Assembly (NCBI GenBank): GCA_011317545.1
Contig: WUJK01000005.1
Span: 186,001 to 250,000 of the forward strand
From: Coniella vitis
Taxonomy: Eukaryota > Ascomycota > Sordariomycetes > Diaporthales > Schizoparmaceae
Length of the DNA stretch: 64,000 bases
Reading direction: 5' to 3'
The notes beneath the pieces were generated by a model that was not told the DNA's origin, did not search any database, and saw nothing but the letters and a program-made list of their open reading frames with translations. Below are positions 34,930 to 47,440 of this stretch, piece after piece (within the stretch, counting starts at the first letter, position 1; every line of letters starts with the position of its first letter). Position numbers and translations under genes: made by a program.

Positions 34930-35178
34930 ATGCCCTTCACCGCCAGCGACATTTGCAAGATCATCCTTGCCATCATCCTGCCTCCTCTGGGTGTCTTCCT
35001 CGAGCGCGGCTGCGGTGCTGACCTGCTCATCAACATCCTGCTCACAATCCTGGGTTACATTCCTGGCATTATCCACGCTCTGTACGTTTTCAAGCACCAA
35101 GCTACCGGCACGGTTTGAGACCCAAGTGCTAACAAGACCTCTTCCCTCATTCACAGCTACATCATCCTCAAGTACTAA
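34930..35178 (+). CDS. pmp3: Plasma membrane proteolipid 3 (Pmp3/UPF0057)
   Basis: Tiny hydrophobic protein that tunes plasma membrane potential and salt/cation tolerance. Two exons, 34930-35081 and 35157-35178, 57 aa. Two membrane helices are clear: IILAIILPPLGVFLERG with the family signature, and LINILLTILGYIPGIIHALY. The last exon is 22 nt and supplies YIILKY-stop; the intron has a textbook gctaac branch point. Without splicing the product would end in a different, polar tail. A TATA box is visible upstream. Confidence 0.96.
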
Positions 35179-36184
35179 GCGCCGGGAAGGCGCACCTGCA
35201 AGCCGCCGGTATCTCAATTGGACACCATTTGACAAAGCAATGTGTGACTCCAAGGTGTGAAGCTTGGCGTCTCACAGGCCACACCACCGAGCATTCCAGC
35301 CACCAATTTTCGACATGCGCTTGACCACTGAGCGGGGCTCATAGGCGCTGTACCCACTGTGACCGGGCCGTGCAAGCTCTTTACAGTGATACGAGTACGC
35401 CTCTCGGATCGACATTCGGACAAATAACGGCGTTGGTTTGCGGCAGCACATGATACCACCTGTCCACGGCACTTTGATTTTAATGACGGACTGTCGACGA
35501 CAACCGAACGGAAAGCTCACGGAAGATGTTGGTCGCTCCCACGCGAAGACGATGCATTTGGTTTACGAGCATGTTGCGGCTTTGATTTCATCCTTTTTCC
35601 GATCTTCTAATTTCCACGTTGTGATTGGCGTGTGACTCTTGGGCTATGGGGAAGTTAGCTGTTTTAAGTAATACAACGATACCCTCTTACACCGCTAAAT
35701 ACTCGAAGTTTATTATTGCTTCGCTGCTGGTCAAATGTTGTGTGAACTGCTAAGTCGCTTGTCATCCGTTCTGCCCTTGCCTGTCAAGTCCGGTAGTTCA
35801 AGTTGCAGGTCTCGGTTCGCTTAGGCCTTCGGTAGTCGCCGCTCATGATGTCACGGCCATCATTTTGGACTCCAGGATCAACATCTTACTATTTTGGAAT
35901 GTCGCAACGTTGATTTGCTTAATATTCCATACAAAACCCGTATCGCCTCTGGCTCGGAAATTCTGGATGAGAGGCTCTGGCCTCCAGCGACAGTAGCACA
36001 CTGATAACACTGGGTACAGTTATGATTGGGGTAGTTGCACAAGACGCTGCACAAGTGACATGCTATAAGCACTATACGCCGCGTCCACAGCCGCCAAGAG
36101 ACCCTTGAAAGAATTTCTATTTCTATATCCAGTTGGTCACTTTTTGGAGAACCCTTAAAAAGGCTTGTCTGTGATTGCGGCTCC
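35179..36184. other. Intergenic region between convergent pmp3 and GTPase genes
   Basis: No coding frame, repeat or RNA gene recognised in about 1 kb. Confidence 0.5.
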
Positions 36185-37682
36185 CTATGCTCTACCAACC
36201 TTGAAAGAGAGGACCTAGAACGGTGTCAGCAATCTTGTACGTATAGTAGCGCAAAATCATGTTCGACAGACTTACATCGTTCTTGCCCACGGCTACAAGA
36301 TCGTCCTCTGAAACTCTCATTCCACCAGCACCTTCTATATAGGCTATTGGGGCATCTCCCATCACCTTTCTTGCGACATCAGAAACGGTGCTATTCTTCT
36401 TGACCAAGACACAGTCTCTAAAGACGTGTTTGGATTCAGCCGCACCAGAACCGAATGTCGTCGTGTTGCGAACAGGGAACACAGGCACTAGCCCCAAGAT
36501 ATCGGCTGCCTTGGCCAGGACTTGCACAACTCCTGTCGAGCCGAAACGGTACAGGACCATGTCCTTCAGGTTCTCTATTCGTGCCTTGTTCTTCTCGTCC
36601 AGCTCTTTCAGGCCCCCTCCATCGGGATCCCCATCAGCAATTAGGTCCTCTCGCGTATCCACAAACTCGCTCCCCTCTGTGTATCTGATGTAGCCTTGTT
36701 TTGCAAGTTTCCTGAGGAATATCTCGGAAATTGCGCTGCAAAGCACTATTGTGTTGGGGTCTTGCATTTTTGCTATCCGTGCAATGTTGGCGTCGGAGTC
36801 GGGATGGTCAATTTTATTCAACGCAATGACGGTTGGGAACTTCTCGTCCGTGAAAGCGTTGACCACCTTGTCGATAGTTTCGTCACTCCAGTGCTCGAGG
36901 GGCTCTTTCAAGTTTAATCTGTCGAGCGTGCGCGCCACCACCTTCGCGGTACTGCCGTAACCAGAGAACTGCGACTGAAGAGTTTCGACTGCCGTGGCCT
37001 TGACAGCCACGTGCCGTCTCCGGATGCTGCCCCAGCGCTCCATCAAGTTGCCGCGAATCCAGGCCACAATTTCGCTGCGCAGCCACGCAATGTCCACGCT
37101 GGGGTCGTAGCCGCGGGTATTCTTTCCCTCTGCATCCGTGGTTCCGCTCACGTCCACGACATGTATCAAGGCATCCGCATGGCGGAGATCGTCAAGGAAC
37201 TTGTTACCAAGGCCCTTGCCCTGGTGAGCGCCCGGCACGAGACCGGCAACATCGAGGAGTTCAATAGGTACACTGCGCTTGCCATTCTCGCAGGAGCCGT
37301 AGTTGGGCTTGCAGCGGTCGGAAACGTTGTGTCGCTGGCATGCGCAGTCGATTTGCAGGTAGCCAATGGCGCGCTGCGGGTCTATCGTGGTGAACCTGTA
37401 GGGAGACGAGACAATGCAGTCAGTCGTGGAGGCTCAATGGTGAGGACGTGCGAGTAAATAGTAGGGGAGAAGCGCATCGCGTGACATCGGAGAAGGGAGA
37501 GAAATGGGCGCATACGGAAAGTTTCCTGCCGCTTGCTATCAGTTCGAGTGTCCGTGGACCGGAAGGGCAGGGTCAAGACAAAACCGACCGACTTTGGAAG
37601 AGGCATCTGTAAGAGAATTCAGGGTGGACGACTTGCCCGCGCTGGGCTTGCCGACCAGACCTATCAAGGGATCACGAGGCAT
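36185..37682 (-). CDS. Obg/YchF-superfamily GTPase, YGR210C-like
   Basis: A translation-factor-class GTPase with a C-terminal TGS domain; yeast YGR210C is the nearest I recall, and its cellular role is poorly known. Four exons on the minus strand: 37682-37589, 37525-37516, 37395-36276 and 36214-36185, 417 aa. P-loop GKPSAGKSS is near residues 11-19; the Walker B region is LLDVAGLVPGAHQGKG; NKID is the G4 motif. Exon 2 is a 10-nt microexon that adds the middle of KVGNFPFTTIDPQRAIGY; only this arrangement restores the switch I region. The last exon is 30 nt and gives VLSFKVGRA, the standard TGS ending, whereas the unspliced frame would add an unrelated tail. It is divergent from the SET-domain gene. 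Confidence 0.9.
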
Positions 37683-38158
37683 TCTAGGAGCGGCTGGTCG
37701 AGGGTGAAAACCGAAGTTTTTTTCTTTTTCTTTTTCTTTTTTTTGTTCCGCGTCCACTTACCCCAGTGAGCGCAACCTGGCGATGGTATGACGGCTGAGA
37801 AAATGCTCGTTCTTTCCGATGGAGGGGTGAGAGGGGCAGTTGCTTCCTACAAAACCGACTTCCACATGCTTCTGCCACTGCAACCAAAAGCGGCCGGCAG
37901 ATCTGCACAAGGCCCTGGAGCTTTAGGGCCTTACAGGGGACATGACGGCTGTAGCATGGCAGCACAGGTTTTCAGAGTGGTAATCTTGCAGAGCCAGCGT
38001 ATTTTGTAGATTTGAACCACCACAAATGGATGCATAGGTAACTACTATGTACAGCTTTTGGTGCACGCCGCCCCTAATCTTGACTTCATTCACTTCCAAG
38101 GTTGTTTCTTCTTTCTCTCGCATCTTTTCTTGCCGTCTTGTTGACTCCAAAATACACA
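37683..38158. promoter_or_regulatory. Shared upstream region of GTPase and SET-domain genes
   Basis: A compact 476-bp divergent promoter region with a pyrimidine tract of TTTTTC repeats at 37717-37744 close to the GTPase start. Confidence 0.45.
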
Positions 38159-39839
38159 ATGTCTCGAAAACGTCTACCATTAGAATCGTTGTCTCTTTGG
38201 ATGAGCCTCAATGATGCGGAATTCGCCAGCGTCGAGGTGCAAGCAATCGATCACAAAGGACATGGGCTGGTTACGTTGGAAAAATTAGACAGTGATGGCT
38301 CTGCACCGCTTGTGACAGTTCCGCATGACTTGGTCTTGAACGCAGAGGCTGTCGAAAATCATGCAAAAGCCGACGGCAAGTTCAAGGCGTTGCTTGATGC
38401 TTGCGGCCATCATGTTAGTCTGGCTAGCCTTTCCGTGTCCTTGCGACTGCGGTTTTGAAGAACACGTGTGGATAGCTTGACTAACAAATTCAGAAAAGAG
38501 CCCACGGCGTGATATTCTGCTATTCTTGCTGGCACAGCTTGCCCTTTCGACACACCCAAACGAGCATGGGGCTCTGTTGACACCTTGGACGGAGTACGTC
38601 AAATTCCTGGAGGACGACGTGCCGCTGCCGACTTTGTGGACGGAGAACGAGCGGTTACTGTTGAAAGGCACGTCTCTTGAAGTATGTGGTTTACTCTACT
38701 CCGTTCTGCGCTACATGTAGATGACGTGATGTTGAAATTCTTGACAGCCTGCCCTCGAAGCGAAAATCTTGGCTTTGACACGAGAATTCGACGAAGTACG
38801 CGAAAAGTCATCCGAGATTGACTGCTGGGGAAGTTTATTCTGGGACAACGACTTCATCAGGATGACAGATTGGTACCGTCTTGATGCATGGTTCCGTTCC
38901 AGAGTTCTAGAGCTGCCTAGATCTGGAACATCAATGGTTCCCTGCATAGACATGGCAAACCACTCTGTCGATCCTAATGCATACTATGAAGAGACCGCAA
39001 ACGATGAGGTTACTCTGCTTCTCCGCCCTGGCCACCGAGTCGGCTCTCGGGATGAAATTACGATCAGCTATGGCTCGGAGAAGTCCGCCGCGGAAATGCT
39101 TTTTTCCTACGGCTTCTTGGACTCGTCATCTGCAGTTCGCAGTCTAACTCTAACGCTCGATCCCATCGCGGACGATCCACTCGGAAGAGCGAAGGCTCAT
39201 ATTTTTACCGGTCCACCCACTATTCTGGTACAAGAGGCCGAAGGTCAGACACAATGGACAAGCCCTTTTGCTTACCTTGTGTGCTTGAATGAGGAGGATG
39301 GCCTGGACTTTAGAGTTCTGCAATCCTCTGATGGTTCTAGAGAACTGCGAATGTTCTGGCAAGACGAAGACGTCACTGATCAGAATGCTTCCATTGAGAC
39401 GCTCACCTCTGGTCACCCACTGCATGATGTTTTCAGACTGCGAGTCAACATGATTGTTTCCCAGAGGCTCGACGAGCAGCTTCAATACCTGCGTGAGTGC
39501 GCACAAGATCGAACGACGGATGAACTGGGCAGCTTCAATGCCACCAATGCGCGAGAACTTGGACAAATCGAGAAGGAGATTCTCGAAAAAGCTGTAGCGA
39601 CTTTGGAGAATCAGGTAAGTCTATGATAACCTAGCATTCGTATTCCACAAACCTGCTATTCCCCTCCTTCAGGTGTTCCACGGGTTATGACCGACAATGG
39701 AGGCATAATTAACGCTTTGTAGAGGAACATTCTTTTATCCCTCGATAGCGTTACGGCATACCTCCAATCAATGCAAGCTGAGATCGATACACACGATACT
39801 ACGCAAGAAGACAACGCCTCAGAGGACGATTTTAGCTGA
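38159..39839 (+). CDS. SET-domain protein lysine methyltransferase (Rkm/SETD3-like)
   Basis: Predicted to methylate lysine on a non-histone protein, as Rkm enzymes do on ribosomal proteins. Four exons: 38159-38413, 38499-38681, 38748-39614 and 39723-39839, 473 aa. The split SET domain is recognised by the late core VPCIDMANHSVDPNAYY and ITISYGSEKSAAEMLFSYGF, which hold the cofactor NHS and catalytic Tyr motifs; the C-terminal part looks like a Rubisco-LSMT substrate-binding domain. The start of exon 2 is less certain: the frame demands an AAG acceptor five bases after a better cag. Intron 3 also contains an earlier acceptor (ccttcag) that would end the protein at VFHGL, so two C-termini may exist. 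Confidence 0.8.
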
Positions 39840-41838
39840 GGGACGGGCTCTTTGAAAGCTACCATCTGAGCTATGTAAGATTTGTTTAGCAGTTGCCGTT
39901 GCCAACTTTGATGACGTCGAAGTCAACCTATATGCAGCAGAGCCAGAGTTCTTGCTTGGTCTTCTCTTAGTAGCACGACTAACAATTCTGCGCCGTGACT
40001 GCATGACCACAAGTTGGCCCAATCCATCTCAAGTCCTGGCGTCTCGGAGGCTCTCCGTCTACATAAACCGACACCGACAATACTCCGAGGCAGGCTTTCT
40101 CCTGTCCTTATTGCCACGTTCTCGCTCATACCATGTGGTCATTCATCTCGTTCTATAAAGGACTCCAAACACCTTAACATGAAGCCAAACACGATATCTA
40201 TCATGAACTCATGCTGTCTGAGATTGCTACCCATATACAGGGTTAGACATGCGCCAACGCGACTTCAGAGAAGCAAGATTGCCAAGCTTCAAACCGAGGT
40301 CTTTCTCCAGCAACCCGCGGTGACTAACACTTGACGTCATGTTGCTAAATCAACTCCAGCCGGCCCAACAACGGAATGATTCTCTTCTGTTTTTCTGGCA
40401 CACCGGAAGCAACCTTGTCGATGCTAGTATGTGAAGCTGTCCCCAACTATCTTCAACCCCGGATTTTGGCCTCGACATTTTCCGCATCACAGGACGGCAC
40501 GGAGATGGGATCCGTCGAACCACTAGAACAATGGGATTGAAATGGTCGCCACTCTCTTCCAATGCTGCTGATTGGCTATTCCGCATGAGTCTGTCTGTGA
40601 ACATCCACCTTGAACTGTTTTAAGCCTAGTCACGCCTTGGTCTTGAACCAACAACCAGGCTATCTAAGCAAACTGGTGGGGATCAAAGCAAGGAAGCGCA
40701 AGGTCGACAGATGTGGCGTGCACCATGCTGGGAAAGCGGGCTGAGAAATCTGGGGTTTCTGGGGTAGTGCGGATCCGACGACTTGGGACACCTCTTTTTG
40801 GGGGGTCGAAGGCAAATGCTATCCGGCCATCTTTTGTTGCTTAAGCACGATTTGCAGCCGACGAGTCAAGCGAGAGCCGCAATTCGCATTGGGAACTGCT
40901 CAGCTACTCCACTTGAGACACTCGTCCAACATCGAGCATGAGTCCATTACGTCGACGCTTCAGAGGCCAAACAACGACACCGCACAGCCTATTTCGCTCA
41001 AGGTTCCGAATTCGCGGGTCCAGTGACCGTTCCGGGGCTGTGCGCATCAAGCAGGGTGTCACGGCTCTTTCCCGTGTACGCAGGTTCATCGTCACTCTTG
41101 GAGACATAGCGCGATGGCCCGTCAAAGCAAGATCTGCCGGGTGCTGTTGGTCCACACAATCCTCAACCCCGGCTCGACCCCGGATTCACCTCGTGGCGCA
41201 CAGAGTGGAGCCGCTTGGGGGGCGGCCCAAGTTTTGCTGCTTACTCTTGTTATCTGCCCCTCGATTGGCTGCTACTGCGGACCATCTCTCCCCATGCTGG
41301 TCTGCCGCTCCCCGTTTTGGTTTGGGCTTGTTGAAATACTCCACCCAGCATTTGAAGCGGCGGGCCCCCTCTCGTGCGCTCTGTCGCTGGATCGGCCCTT
41401 TCTAGCCCTTCTTCGTCCCCTTCAAGCCTCTTTGTCATTCTGCTCTCTTTCTTCTTTACCAGTGCGTGAACTCTGTGCCAATCGTGGACGTCCAACCCTC
41501 GACTCGCGTTTTCGACCTGTCTGCATTCAGTGAATACCCTCCCTGCCGATAACGCATGCCTGCTGCGACACCGAGCACACATCCTCGTGCCCGAGCCCCG
41601 TGTACCCATTCGCACGTGGATTGGGATGCCTCGGTAATGCTCCCATCGTTCATCTAGCCAGTGAGCGCCAGTGTCTCGCTTTGAGAGCTCTCAGGTCTTG
41701 TGTGGACTCGAGTCCCTCGAGTCACAATTTGAAGCAGACAGTAGTCGGGCGGGTCAAGCAGGTCCCTGGCATACAAGCGCCACCTACCTCGCACCCCCAA
41801 CGCCGGATCCGTATTGCTCCACCGTCAGCACACACAAG
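39840..41838. other. Upstream region and probable long leader of the facB-like gene
   Basis: No protein family recognised. Open frames of about 140-155 codons at 40938-41533 overlap one another in different frames and look like chance or upstream frames in a long leader. Pyrimidine-rich DNA from about 41390 to 41470 suggests a transcript start nearby. Confidence 0.5.
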
Positions 41839-44681
41839 ATGCCGGGAATACTACCAATGAAAGTGATCAAGGTGGGCAGCAGTTCGCAGAGCCGCATCGC
41901 CCAGGCCTGCGACCGCTGCCGAAGCAAAAAGATACGATGCGATGGCATCCGGCCAACCTGTACGCAATGTGCCAATGTCGGCTTCGAATGCCGCACAAGC
42001 GATAAGCTCAGCCGGCGTGCCTTTCCCAGAGGTTATACGGAAAGTCTAGAAGAAAGAATCAGAGTATTGGAGGCCGAGGTCCGTGACTTGAAAGATCTCT
42101 TGGACGAAAAAGACGAAAAGATCGATATGCTGTCCAAGATTCATGGAAATTCCCATCGACCGTCCCGGGGGCCAAGTCCCTCGTCACCCTGCGCAATAAA
42201 TTCCCCGACGGCCGATGCCGAGTCTCAGAAGGAGTCCACGCCTGCTAAAGAAGATACATTCCGTGTGCAAGCATCCCCACTCTTACTCGGCGTCGAGAAC
42301 TCAGACTCGTACTATATGGGCCCTTCCAGTGGCCGAGGCTTTTTTGGTTAGCTTCTAACTTTCTTCCCGTGGTATCTTTCTGCATACTAACCATACTTAT
42401 CGCAGAGGCACTTAAGCGGAGGCTTCAAGAAGCTGGCAAGCCCTGTGCCGAGTTCAATACAGAGTCCTTCTTGCACATGCAAGGCTGCATCCCGCTTGTC
42501 AACAAGCAGTCCAATCTTGCGTCGCTCCCGCCGCGGCTGTTCACTGACCGCTGCGTCAACATCTACTTCCAAGAATGGGCTTCCCTTTTTCCCATCCTCC
42601 ACAAGCCGACCTTCCTCCGTACGTATGAGGACTGGGTGGCGGAACCCGAAAAGATCAAGAGCCACCACAAGCTAGCACAGCTCTTTTTAGTTTTCGGCAT
42701 CGCTACCCTCTCGAGTGAGAACACGGACCTCGATCAGGCCGCTGCCTGTGAGCAGCAATGGCAACGATCGCTGCAGCTTGTCCTCATGGACGACACAATG
42801 GAGACGCTACAGTGCCTGGTCCTGGCTCTGACCTACTGTCAAGTGCGAGCAGACTATAAGCGGCTGCAGCATTACAAGTGCCTCGCGGTCGGCTTGTCGC
42901 ACAGGCTTGGGCTGCACCAGTCGCAAAAGCGCTTCTCGTTCGGCGCCCTGACCATCGAGACGAGGAAGAAACTCTTTTGGGCCTTGTATACGCTTGATTG
43001 CTTCTCCGCAGCCACTCTCGGCTTACCCAAATTGATCAACGAGGAGGATGTCCACACAGAATACCCTAACGATATCGACGACGAATATGTGACCGAAAAA
43101 GGATTCCAACCGACACTGCCTGGGGAGAGCACACGCATCTCTGGCGCATTGGCTCTATTCCGGGCGTCTCGTATTCTTGCCAAGGTTTTGGAGAGAATTT
43201 ACCCAGCGGCAACGAGCCATGAGCTCTCCTTGCAACAAATGTCGGGGTTGGAGGCCGAGCTCGACGATTGGTCGAACAATCTGCCACAGCATCTCAAGCT
43301 CAACTTCAAGCAGGACAAACCATCGACCGACGTGACAGGCAGCAGGTCTCCTTTGCTGGTATGTATCATTGAAAACTCTACCCGTCTTGCAAACAGCAGT
43401 GCTAAGCAGTGTCATCATTAGGCTATTGCATACTACTACATTCGCACACTTATCTACAGACCGGCAGTTGGGTCTAGTCTCGGTCCTAAAGCGGCGCCGG
43501 CAGTCATTTCAGTGAGTGAGTCGAGCAAGCACATGATCCAGATCGCGGAGCTACTCGAGGAGAGAACCCTATCGTTTTCGATATGTCTCAACAAAGCCGA
43601 TCTCATACTGTCCTGCGGTATGGCATTACTGTACCAGTGTCTGGAACTTAAGCAGGACAGCAAGATGATGTTGGACAATGAGAAGTCGGTCAACGCGGCT
43701 TGCAATATGATTGTGCGGATGAATGCCACTAGCGCACACGACTTGAAGCGCATTGCCAGCCTCCTCGTCACAATTGACGATTTGTCCTCTTCCCTCCCGA
43801 CGCCTCCCCAACAGAGTCCCGAGGTCGGCGGCGCGGCGGCGTTAGTACAGAAAGCGCCAAGCTCCAAAACAAAACAGCAAAAGCATTCAGCACCTAGACG
43901 CCACTCACAGCAGTACTCATTGGGCCGTCAGCTCAGCGTGAGCGAAACCGACTTGCTATCCCAGCAAGAAAAACTCAAGAAGCTATCTGCCATGGTCAGA
44001 CAGCCGGCAGTCGTAGAGAACGAACAAGCGCATATACAGCGCCGGGGATCTAGGGGCTCGTTGGACAGTGGGCGACCTACTGCAGCTACTGTTATGCAGC
44101 GGCGCGACCAGCGAATGTCAATGCCCCAAGTGGCAACTATGGCGCACAGTGCAGGCCATTTGAACAGGATGAGTTTGGACTATCTTCCAATCAGTCATGG
44201 AGCGGTGCGGCAGAATGCGACAACCTCACCGCCGAACCACACGTTGGATTTGTCTCCCACATCGCCACCTTCGGCTCAGCCATTCCACGCCTCTCTGCAA
44301 ACACCGCAAAAGGCATCTGCGGCATCACACGGATTGTCCGTGTCGGAATGGGAGGCACTACTGGGCCAGATGGACGCGGGACAGGGGAATGTGTACGATG
44401 CAATATACGGGGGTCCTCAAGTCCCTTTAGAGACACCCGCGGCGTCTGCAGCGGAACCTACCTGGTCGGTCGAGGCGCTGGATCTTACCACCTTCAACCT
44501 GGGAGATTTTGGTGGACCGCACAGCTCAACTCTGAGCGAAGAGAGTCTGAGCTCAGCGTCTGGAGGCGATGACATTTCTCCGCTTGACTTTAGGGACTTT
44601 TCAGTGGGACACAGCGGAATGATGACAGGGGATCCGTTTGTCATTAACGCCTTGGCGAGCGATGGGAATTTTTCGCTCTGA
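41839..44681 (+). CDS. facB: Zn2Cys6 transcription activator of the FacB/Cat8 type
   Basis: FacB/Acu-15 turns on acetate-use genes (acetyl-CoA synthetase, glyoxylate cycle), and Cat8 is the yeast relative in gluconeogenesis. Three exons: 41839-42346, 42406-43358 and 43422-44681, 906 aa. The zinc cluster is C24-x2-C-x6-C-x6-C-x2-C-x6-C51 within AQACDRCRSKKIRCDGIRP, followed by the linker SRRAFPRGYTESLEER and a coiled coil to about residue 100. The fungal-specific regulatory domain covers roughly residues 190-500 (NIYFQEWASLFPILHKPTF, HRLGLHQ). A long Gln/Ser/Pro-rich tail ends in an acidic, hydrophobic stretch that may activate transcription. The N-terminus MPGILPMKVIKVG matches my memory of FacB orthologues; the assignment needs a tree. 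Confidence 0.8.
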
Positions 44682-44916
44682 GGTTTGTTGCTGACTCTTT
44701 TTGTTTACGTTTTCAGTATGGGAATGGAAACTTACTTGGTCTGGGCGGGGATTTTGTTTGTGGGTTCAGATTTGCCTCTATTTGTTCTGGAGTTGGGTTT
44801 CTGGGGATCGCAAGACCTCAATGAATTTTGCTATTGTTTGGGTGGTATAAGCCTTGTTCTTACATGTATTCTGTTCATCAATTTCTTTTCTTATAGCCAC
44901 TTGCTCTTTTCTTTTT

Positions 44917-44927
44917 GGGGGGGGGGG
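44917..44927. repeat. Homopolymer G tract, 11 nt
   Basis: Uninterrupted run of G between T-rich flanks, noncoding. Confidence 0.85.
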
Positions 44928-45590
44928 TTGTTTTTGACTTTTGGAGTTTCTAATGAACATGTTTCAACACAAAATTTGCTACCTTCCTAGACATTTGTGT
45001 GTGGCACCAATCAAAGGCAATTTGTCGGCCACGGTGTCGGATAAGGCTTGCTTATTTGTCACAACAGCCATGTTGATCATGCTACGAAAAGGGCTTGATC
45101 TGAGATTGAGTATGGTGCCGAATGCCTGTGCTCAGCTCAGTGATCGAGAAAGACAGACGGTGTTATGATTCCATAATTCCGGTATCCTTGGATTGACCTG
45201 GTCTTCAATACCACGAACGTTACAGTATGACCTCTTCCCCCAAATTCCTCCCAGAAGACTTTCAAGGAGGCCTGCCACTTGTAATTCTCCCTCGGCAGTT
45301 ACTTAGCACCCATTAGAGCGAGAAAATCCCGAGTGAACCTGCCTTGATGAGGACAAAGGAAGGATCTGGAGGGCAGGCAGGGGAGAGTGTGGACCTCGTA
45401 AGTAAGTGAGCCATAGCCATGTAAGTATTCGGACGTTGAGAGAGTTGCATACTTTCTCCAGCAGTCACCAACGGCAGTGGAGGCCATCGCTCCATTCCAC
45501 GGACCGCCGCTCGCAGGCAGGGCATAACGTTCTCCACCATGGCGTAATCAACAAAAGGCACCGCCATGCAAGTTAGAAAGTATTGTTTGA

Positions 45591-45630
45591 TACCACCACC
45601 GCCACCACCACCACACCACCGTCCACCACC
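45591..45630. repeat. CCACCA trinucleotide repeat
   Basis: CCACCA units with GCC, CAC and GTC interruptions, about 300 bases before the phosphodiesterase start. Confidence 0.75.
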
Positions 45631-45921
45631 TTTTTGCAAAACCTCTTTTCCGGTTCCTCGGGTGGGAACACATCAATTTACTTGCTTTTCACCCTGATGA
45701 GAATATTCCTTTGGCCTTTTGTATTTCTACGGTCTCTACCACTCCTGCTCCCATCTGCCCTGAACTACAACCGAGGCAAGGTTGACCTCGTAAGAGTAAA
45801 CACCCGCAACATCAATCACAGCACACTTTTGTACACACATCGTCCAAACAACCAATCACCATTCCTTTTCTTATTCTATTTAAATTTCCAACCTCAAAAC
45901 AACAAAAGCAATAACAGAGCC

Positions 45922-47440
45922 ATGGGCCAAGCAGCAGCAAACACAGACACAGGCGCTGACGCCGCCGCCGCCGCCGCCGCCGTCTATCGCCGCCAGGTGG
46001 CACAAGACGATAAGGCGGATAGTGTCAGCACCAAGGGAGCAGCCTCCTCCCGTGGCATCATCCCACCAGCCAAATGGACGTTCAACAACAAGGGATTGCC
46101 GCAGGCCGTGGCGCACCGAGGCTTCAAGGCCAGCTTCCCGGAAAACACCATGGGGGCGTTCCGCGGCGCTGTCGACGTGGGCGCACATGGTATTGAGACG
46201 GATGTTCATTTGACGAAGGACGATGTCGTTGTCATTGCACATGTGAGGCTTGACCATGGTTTCTTCCCTTTTTTATCTTTCTTTTTCTCCTTCTTGGTTA
46301 CTGCTTGGGAAAAGGAAAAGAGGAGAATGATGGGATCAATATCCATATATTGATCAATATCGAGCTGGGGTTGCAAGGCTCAAAAGACGATAGCATCGTA
46401 TTCTTTCCTTATTCTCATTTTCACTCACCCATCCACTTATTCATCCACATCACTCCTTTCTTATTGAACCATCATCCCTCGAGTTTCAAATGCCAGCCAC
46501 AACAAATGACTATCTACCTCTCCTAACCATTGATATGATGAATATATAAAAGGCCAAACCTTGCCCTTTCCTCTACCCTCTCCCCCCCTCCACACCAAAA
46601 AAAAAAAAGGACCAAAAAGCAATACTGACATCTCCCTAGGACAAAGACCTCAAACGCTGCTACGGCGTCAACGGCCTGGTCCGCGACCACGACTGGGCCT
46701 ACCTGCAAACCCTCCGCACCCTCCGCGAGCCCCGCCAGCCCATGCCCAGTCTCACCGAGCTCCTGTCCTACCTCGCCGAGCCCGGCAACGAAGCCGTCTG
46801 GCTGCTCCTCGACATCAAAGTCGACGACGCCCTCGAGGCCATGATCCCGCGGCTCGCCGCCACCATCGCCGCTGCATCCCCAAACCGTCATCACTGGTCG
46901 TCGCGCATCGTGCTGGGCTGCTGGACGGCCAAGCACCTGCGCGCATGCCACGAGCAACTCCCCGAGTTCGCCGTCGCCTGGATCGGAAGCCGTCTCGAGC
47001 TGGCGCGCGAGTACTGCCGCGTCCCCAACGTCGCCATGAATGTCCGTCAGGAGACTCTGTATTACGCGGGTGGGCCACGCTTCTTGCGCCAATGCCAGGA
47101 GGAGAGAAGGCCCGTGTATGCGTGGACCGTCAACGAAGTAGCGTGGATGCAGTGGGCCATCAAGGCAAAGCTCGACTGTGTGATTACGGATGACCCCAAG
47201 TTGTTCTTGGAAGTCTGTGAGGAGCATCGCTCGGGCGGCGCAGGCACGAGCATGGGCACGGGCGGCAGCAAGAGAATTGTGCATGCCCAGAATGACTTGC
47301 GGACTACGGCGTTGTATGTTTTGCTTGCTGTTGCGTTCCCGGTGCTGCTGAGGCTGTATACATGGAGGTCTGGCTACTATAAACGTGTGGGAAATCCTCG
47401 TGAGACACGCAAGGTGCTGCAGCCTTTGGCAGAGCAATGA
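45922..47440 (+). CDS. Glycerophosphodiester phosphodiesterase-family lipase, Pgc1-like
   Basis: Pgc1 cleaves phosphatidylglycerol to diacylglycerol and glycerol phosphate and limits its pool in mitochondria and lipid droplets. Two exons, 45922-46242 and 46640-47440, 373 aa. The GDPD barrel starts with AHRGFKASFPENT and continues with the metal/catalytic residues in GIETDVHLTKDDVVVIAHDKD, rebuilt exactly across the intron. A single hydrophobic helix near the C-terminus (TTALYVLLAVAFPVLLRLY) fits the tail anchor of Pgc1. The N-terminus has a run of Ala. The 397-nt intron is the largest coding intron in the window and is pyrimidine-rich. The gene converges on GPI11 with 231 bp between stop codons. 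Confidence 0.85.

Larger units (their letters stand above)
44682..45921. other. Intergenic region upstream of the phosphodiesterase gene
   Basis: Contains an 11-nt G run at 44917-44927 and a CCACCA-type repeat at 45591-45630. An in-frame ATG at 45697 would add 75 residues, including a hydrophobic start, to the next gene; otherwise nothing is recognised. Confidence 0.5.

Noticed and set aside
40938..41533. Two open frames of 139-155 codons upstream of facB
   Set aside because: They overlap in different frames, have no recognised family, and sit where a long leader is expected.
41839..44681. Alternative naming as AcuK/AcuM or XlnR regulator
   Set aside because: The zinc cluster and the linker SRRAFPRGYTESLEER match my memory of FacB/Cat8, not the others.
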